In this document: in pieces, positions 3,921 through 6,850 of the stretch
Position numbering within the stretch: the first letter of the stretch is position 1
Layout: each line of letters begins with the position of its first letter
NCBI GenBank assembly: GCA_030613445.1
Contig: JAUWLY010000156.1
Location: forward strand, 1 to 6,850
Source of the DNA: Candidatus Stahliibacteriota bacterium
Lineage (GTDB): Bacteria > Hydrothermota > Tepidihabitantia > SM23-42
DNA length: 6,850 bases
Direction: 5' to 3'
Translations under genes and position numbers: made by a program
The notes under the pieces: generated by a model
What the model was told of the DNA's origin: nothing
The model's input: only the letters and a program-made list of their open reading frames with translations
Databases searched by the model: none

Positions 3921-6850
3921 TTATTTTTTTAAATAGGAAACGATCATCTCGACCATATCTTCAAGTGTTTTTGATTTAACTCGTTGCCTTACTTCCTTTA
4001 TCAATTCATTAGAAACCTGGGTCTTTAGTTTAATAAGCGCAGAACCTGTCTCACTCTGAAATTCCTTATCATCGGTTTTGTATTGACTCAAAAAAGTGAG
4101 GATTTCAAGACCCAACTCCTTATCCCCTTTAAGAATAATGTACTCACTAACTCCAATCAGAGATTGCAGTAAAGTCTCTGTATCTTCAAGCTTAGGGATA
4201 ATTTGCATGCAATCAAGGTAGTAATCTCTCGCTTTTTTTAAGTCTCCTGTTTCAACAGAGCAGCTTGCTAAATTCAAGAAAGACATCGCTTGACCAAGGA
4301 TATCTCCTATTTCCCGTCTCATGGCAAGACCCTCTTCATGATATGCTCTACTTTTTTCATGTTCACCGATATGGTGGGCAAGATTTCCTAAATTATTCAA
4401 GGATATAGCAATACCTAAACGGTCACCTATTTCTCGCCGTATTGACATTGCTTCTTCATAAAAAGCCTTTGCTTCCTGATAATCACCGGCTGACTTGTAA
4501 ATAAGACCCAGATTATGCAGCGAGTTTGCAGTTTCGATCTTTGTCCCGATCTTTCTATCAATTTCAAGGCATTTTAGTAACATCTTTTTTGCTTCATTGT
4601 AATCACCCAGGGCATGCGCGATCAAACCTTTATTCGCAGTAGCTATTGCGACTCCGCAATCATCATCATACTGCTCACTTATTCTTTGACTTTCGTCAAA
4701 ATGCTCTCTGGCTTCATCGTATTTCTTTTGGTTGTAATATATCACACCCAGATTATTATAACCGCCAAGTAGCCCCAACTTAGTGTCTAATTCTTTGCTT
4801 AAGTCGAGATATTCTTCATAGAACTTTTTTGCATCCTCATAACGACCGAGGACATTATTTATGTTCCCCAGGCAGTTAAGAGTAAATGCTATTTCCTTTT
4901 TTATTCCTAATTTACGAAAAGCGACAAGACTTTTTTCGAGATACTCTTGTGCCTGCTTGAATGAACCTAATCGATAGAATATACTAGCATAACGTGCAAT
5001 AGCGATATTGTAGACCACGCTTTTTTCATAATCCGAATCTACTGAGCGGATCATCTCTAGTGCAGATTCAAGTTCTTTCTTCGCCTCTTGATACCAACCC
5101 TGAATATCAAAATAAGCGACAAAAGAAACGAGTGATTTTTCAAGTTGTTCTAAATCAGCATGTTCGATGATGTAGTGCCATGCCGCTTTAATATTCCTTA
5201 TATCTTCGGTTATTTCGCGGCATACAATATCTCGTTTAATATCAACCAGGTTTGCTTCGCGTTCCTTCAGGAAATCTGAAAAGTAAAAAGCGTGCTGTTT
5301 TTCCGCAATTGCCTTCTCCTCACCTGTTTCTGTAAGCTTCTGAATCGCATACTGTCTTACCACTTCCAGCATTTCATATCGACCTGAAGTGTTCCTGCGC
5401 AGCAGCGATTTATCGACAAGTGACGATAAAATTGGTAAAGAAACTTCTGCTACCTTATCGGCTGCTTGTCTGCTAAATCCACCATGAAAGGCAGCAAGCT
5501 TTCCGAGCGTTTTCTTTTCATCATCCGAAAGCAGCTTCCAGGAATATTCGAAAACTGCTTTGAGACTTCGATGCCGCTCAGGTACGTCACGTAAACTAGT
5601 GACAAGAAAATCAATTGATTTTTCTATTTCTTGGGCGATTTCCTTACATGAGAGCGTACGCAACCATGCTGATGCAAGCTCAATGCCTAATGGTAAACCA
5701 CCAACGAGTTGTGAAATCCGAACAACATAAAAACGATCTTCATCAGAAAATGAAATCCCGGCATTGACCCGGCGTGCATTATAAAAAAACAATTGTACTG
5801 CGCTGTAGCCTTCAACGTCGATCCTCTCACCTTCAGGGACATCCATACCTTCTATCTGCAGGAGCCACTCACCTCGCAGATTTAACAGCTCACGCGATGT
5901 TACAAGGATTTTAACCTTGGGCGCAGCGCTCAAGATATCGGCAATGATACTAGCTCCCTCAACGAGGTGCTCAAAATTGTCGAGTATCAATAGGACCTCT
6001 TTCTCACGTAAATAGTCAAGGAGCTGAGCTTTCTGGTCCTTTTGACCATAAAATGAAAACCTCAGTGCTTCAGTAATCGTCGATATCAGGAAATCCATTG
6101 AAGTCAATGGTTCCAGTGTTACGAAATAAACGCCGTCGGCAAAATCTTCGATTTCTTCAGCTGCAGCTTGTATTGCCAGACGCGTCTTGCCGATACCACC
6201 AGGACCGATCAGGGTCAATAACCGGCATGAAGGATCGCGAAGGAGTTTACCGATCTCAACCAGCTCCTTTTCTCGACCAAGAAAAGGTGTCGTCTGAATA
6301 GGCAAATTATGAGGTCGCGCAGACAGAGAGCGTAAAGGCGGGAATTCACTCAATGGTAATTCAGGATGCACCAACTGATAGATATTCTGCGGTTCGCCAA
6401 GGTCTTTTAGCAGATGTATGCCGAGATCTTGTAGTATTGCATCCTTTGGAAGCTTCACTGAATTTTTAACTGAGGCAGTTAAAATGATCTGTCCACCCCA
6501 AGCAATACTCATGACCCTGGCTGTTCTATTGATCACTGGACCAAAATAGTCGTCACCGCGTTTATCTGCGTGACCAGCATGCAAGCCAATGCGCACGCGT
6601 AAGTCATCTAGCTCACCCCAGTTCTCCCCAGCCAGGATCTTTTGGACATTCAACGCACATTCGATGGGTTGGCCATCATCAAAAACAGCGAAGAAACCAT
6701 CACCGGTATGTTTTATCACTTTACCACCATGACTCTCGACGTTTTCTTTGATAATCGCATCGTGTCTTATAAGACATTTTTTCATCAACTCGGGGTGTTC
6801 TTCCCATTTCTTAGTAGAACCTTCGATATCAGTAAAGAGAAAAATCGCCA
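3921..6850 (-). CDS. Class III nucleotide cyclase - STAND (NB-ARC/AfsR-like) ATPase - TPR signalling protein (5' end outside window)
   Basis: The frame is open to the right edge (first whole codon 6848-6846), giving at least 975 residues, and probably lacks only a few N-terminal ones. Numbering is from the first visible residue. Residues 1-about 160 are a class III adenylate/guanylate cyclase domain: FLFTDIEGST (3-12), HTGDGF, DDYFGPVINRTAR. The canonical residues are all present: metal ligands D7 and D50, purine-specifying K46 and D100 (the Lys/Asp pair suggests ATP, hence cAMP), and transition-state N107 and R111. Residues 188-500 are a STAND ATPase: FLGREKEL, Walker A GPGGIGKT (215-222), Walker B LLILD (286-290), VTSRE (316-320), GLPL (384-387) and a winged-helix-like region ending MLEVVRQYA. 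Residues 611-890 hold seven 40-residue TPR units. No membrane segment is seen and there is no C-terminal LuxR HTH. By inference it is a cytoplasmic sensor in which ligand or partner binding to the TPRs and ATP-driven rearrangement set cyclase output. TTG 6788 or ATG 6785 would be false starts, because they cut off D7. Confidence 0.93.
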   Translation of the reverse strand, partial: AIFLFTDIEGSTKKWEEHPELMKKCLIRHDAIIKENVESHGGKVIKHTGDGFFAVFDDGQPIECALNVQKILAGENWGELDDLRVRIGLHAGHADKRGDDYFGPVINRTARVMSIAWGGQIILTASVKNSVKLPKDAILQDLGIHLLKDLGEPQNIYQLVHPELPLSEFPPLRSLSARPHNLPIQTTPFLGREKELVEIGKLLRDPSCRLLTLIGPGGIGKTRLAIQAAAEEIEDFADGVYFVTLEPLTSMDFLISTITEALRFSFYGQKDQKAQLLDYLREKEVLLILDNFEHLVEGASIIADILSAAPKVKILVTSRELLNLRGEWLLQIEGMDVPEGERIDVEGYSAVQLFFYNARRVNAGISFSDEDRFYVVRISQLVGGLPLGIELASAWLRTLSCKEIAQEIEKSIDFLVTSLRDVPERHRSLKAVFEYSWKLLSDDEKKTLGKLAAFHGGFSRQAADKVAEVSLPILSSLVDKSLLRRNTSGRYEMLEVVRQYAIQKLTETGEEKAIAEKQHAFYFSDFLKEREANLVDIKRDIVCREITEDIRNIKAAWHYIIEHADLEQLEKSLVSFVAYFDIQGWYQEAKKELESALEMIRSVDSDYEKSVVYNIAIARYASIFYRLGSFKQAQEYLEKSLVAFRKLGIKKEIAFTLNCLGNINNVLGRYEDAKKFYEEYLDLSKELDTKLGLLGGYNNLGVIYYNQKKYDEAREHFDESQRISEQYDDDCGVAIATANKGLIAHALGDYNEAKKMLLKCLEIDRKIGTKIETANSLHNLGLIYKSAGDYQEAKAFYEEAMSIRREIGDRLGIAISLNNLGNLAHHIGEHEKSRAYHEEGLAMRREIGDILGQAMSFLNLASCSVETGDLKKARDYYLDCMQIIPKLEDTETLLQSLIGVSEYIILKGDKELGLEILTFLSQYKTDDKEFQSETGSALIKLKTQVSNELIKEVRQRVKSKTLEDMVEMIVSYLKK
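4179..5018 (-). repeat. Seven tandem TPR units of exactly 40 codons within the cyclase-STAND protein
   Basis: Each 120-bp unit encodes one tetratricopeptide-type helix pair with a fixed period: the L-G (or equivalent) that opens each unit recurs every 40 residues without insertion or deletion. Typical unit cores are NCLGNINNVLGRYEDAKKFY, NNLGVIYYNQKKYDEAREHF, HNLGLIYKSAGDYQEAKAFY and NNLGNLAHHIGEHEKSRAYH, followed by an ending such as IRREIGDR or MRREIGDI. The 40-residue rather than 34-residue period is that of the kinesin-light-chain/NPHP3-like (TPR_12) variant. The central and last units match one another best; the first and seventh are more diverged. By family knowledge, such arrays form a superhelix that binds peptides or proteins; the ligand here is unknown. 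Confidence 0.85.

Noticed and set aside
6098..6301. Plus-strand frame opposite the STAND ATPase region
   Set aside because: It is antisense to the Walker A region; its composition is low in any protein-like pattern and it has no ribosome binding site.
3921..6850. Avs-like anti-phage STAND defence gene
   Set aside because: The domain order (N-terminal class III cyclase, C-terminal 40-residue TPRs) fits known bacterial signalling cyclases. There is no nuclease or other killing effector and no neighbouring defence genes.
1..6850. CRISPR arrays, tRNA or rRNA genes, insertion sequences, attachment sites
   Set aside because: I saw no short direct repeat-spacer pattern, no cloverleaf-like segment and no transposase, integrase or terminal inverted repeats. 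Nearly all bases are coding, and the only gaps are 42 and 56 bp.

Overview
The window looks like ordinary bacterial chromosome of moderate GC content, densely coded, with no RNA genes, insertion sequences, phage genes or CRISPR. Two features suggest an uncultured member of the FCB or candidate-phylum bacteria, for example the WOR-3/Stahlbacteria type. First, two neighbouring exported proteins carry FlgD-like / Por-type (type IX-like) C-terminal tails. Second, there is a very large class III cyclase-STAND-TPR protein. This taxonomic placement is an inference from protein style only.

Left part, plus strand (1-1588): the last 36 codons of an exported protein, whose stop overlaps the start of the next gene (ATGA), then a complete exported M14 zinc carboxypeptidase (110-1588). 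The peptidase has a catalytic domain, a carboxypeptidase-regulatory-like beta-sandwich and a C-terminal sorting-type tail. The pair reads as one co-translated secretion unit.

Right part, minus strand (6850 down to 1631): three genes read leftwards, probably one transcription unit. The first encodes a multidomain protein of at least 975 residues: class III nucleotide cyclase, then a STAND/NB-ARC-type ATPase, then a TPR array. Its 5' end lies beyond the right edge of the window. After a 56-bp gap with a good ribosome binding site comes a TldD/PmbA-family protein of the TldE type, lacking the metal-binding HExxxH. It overlaps by one base (TAATG) with a UbiA-family polyprenyltransferase most like decaprenyl-phosphate phosphoribosyltransferase. 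A stem-loop with a T-rich tail sits on the stop codon of that last gene and probably terminates the operon. The two units converge, with only 42 bp between their stop codons.

I see no coherent new multi-gene system. The three minus-strand products have no obvious shared pathway. The observations most worth a second look are the cyclase-STAND-TPR protein, with all six canonical cyclase residues intact and a strictly 40-residue TPR register; the orphan TldE-like protein; and the HARE-to-HAEE change in the active site of the carboxypeptidase.
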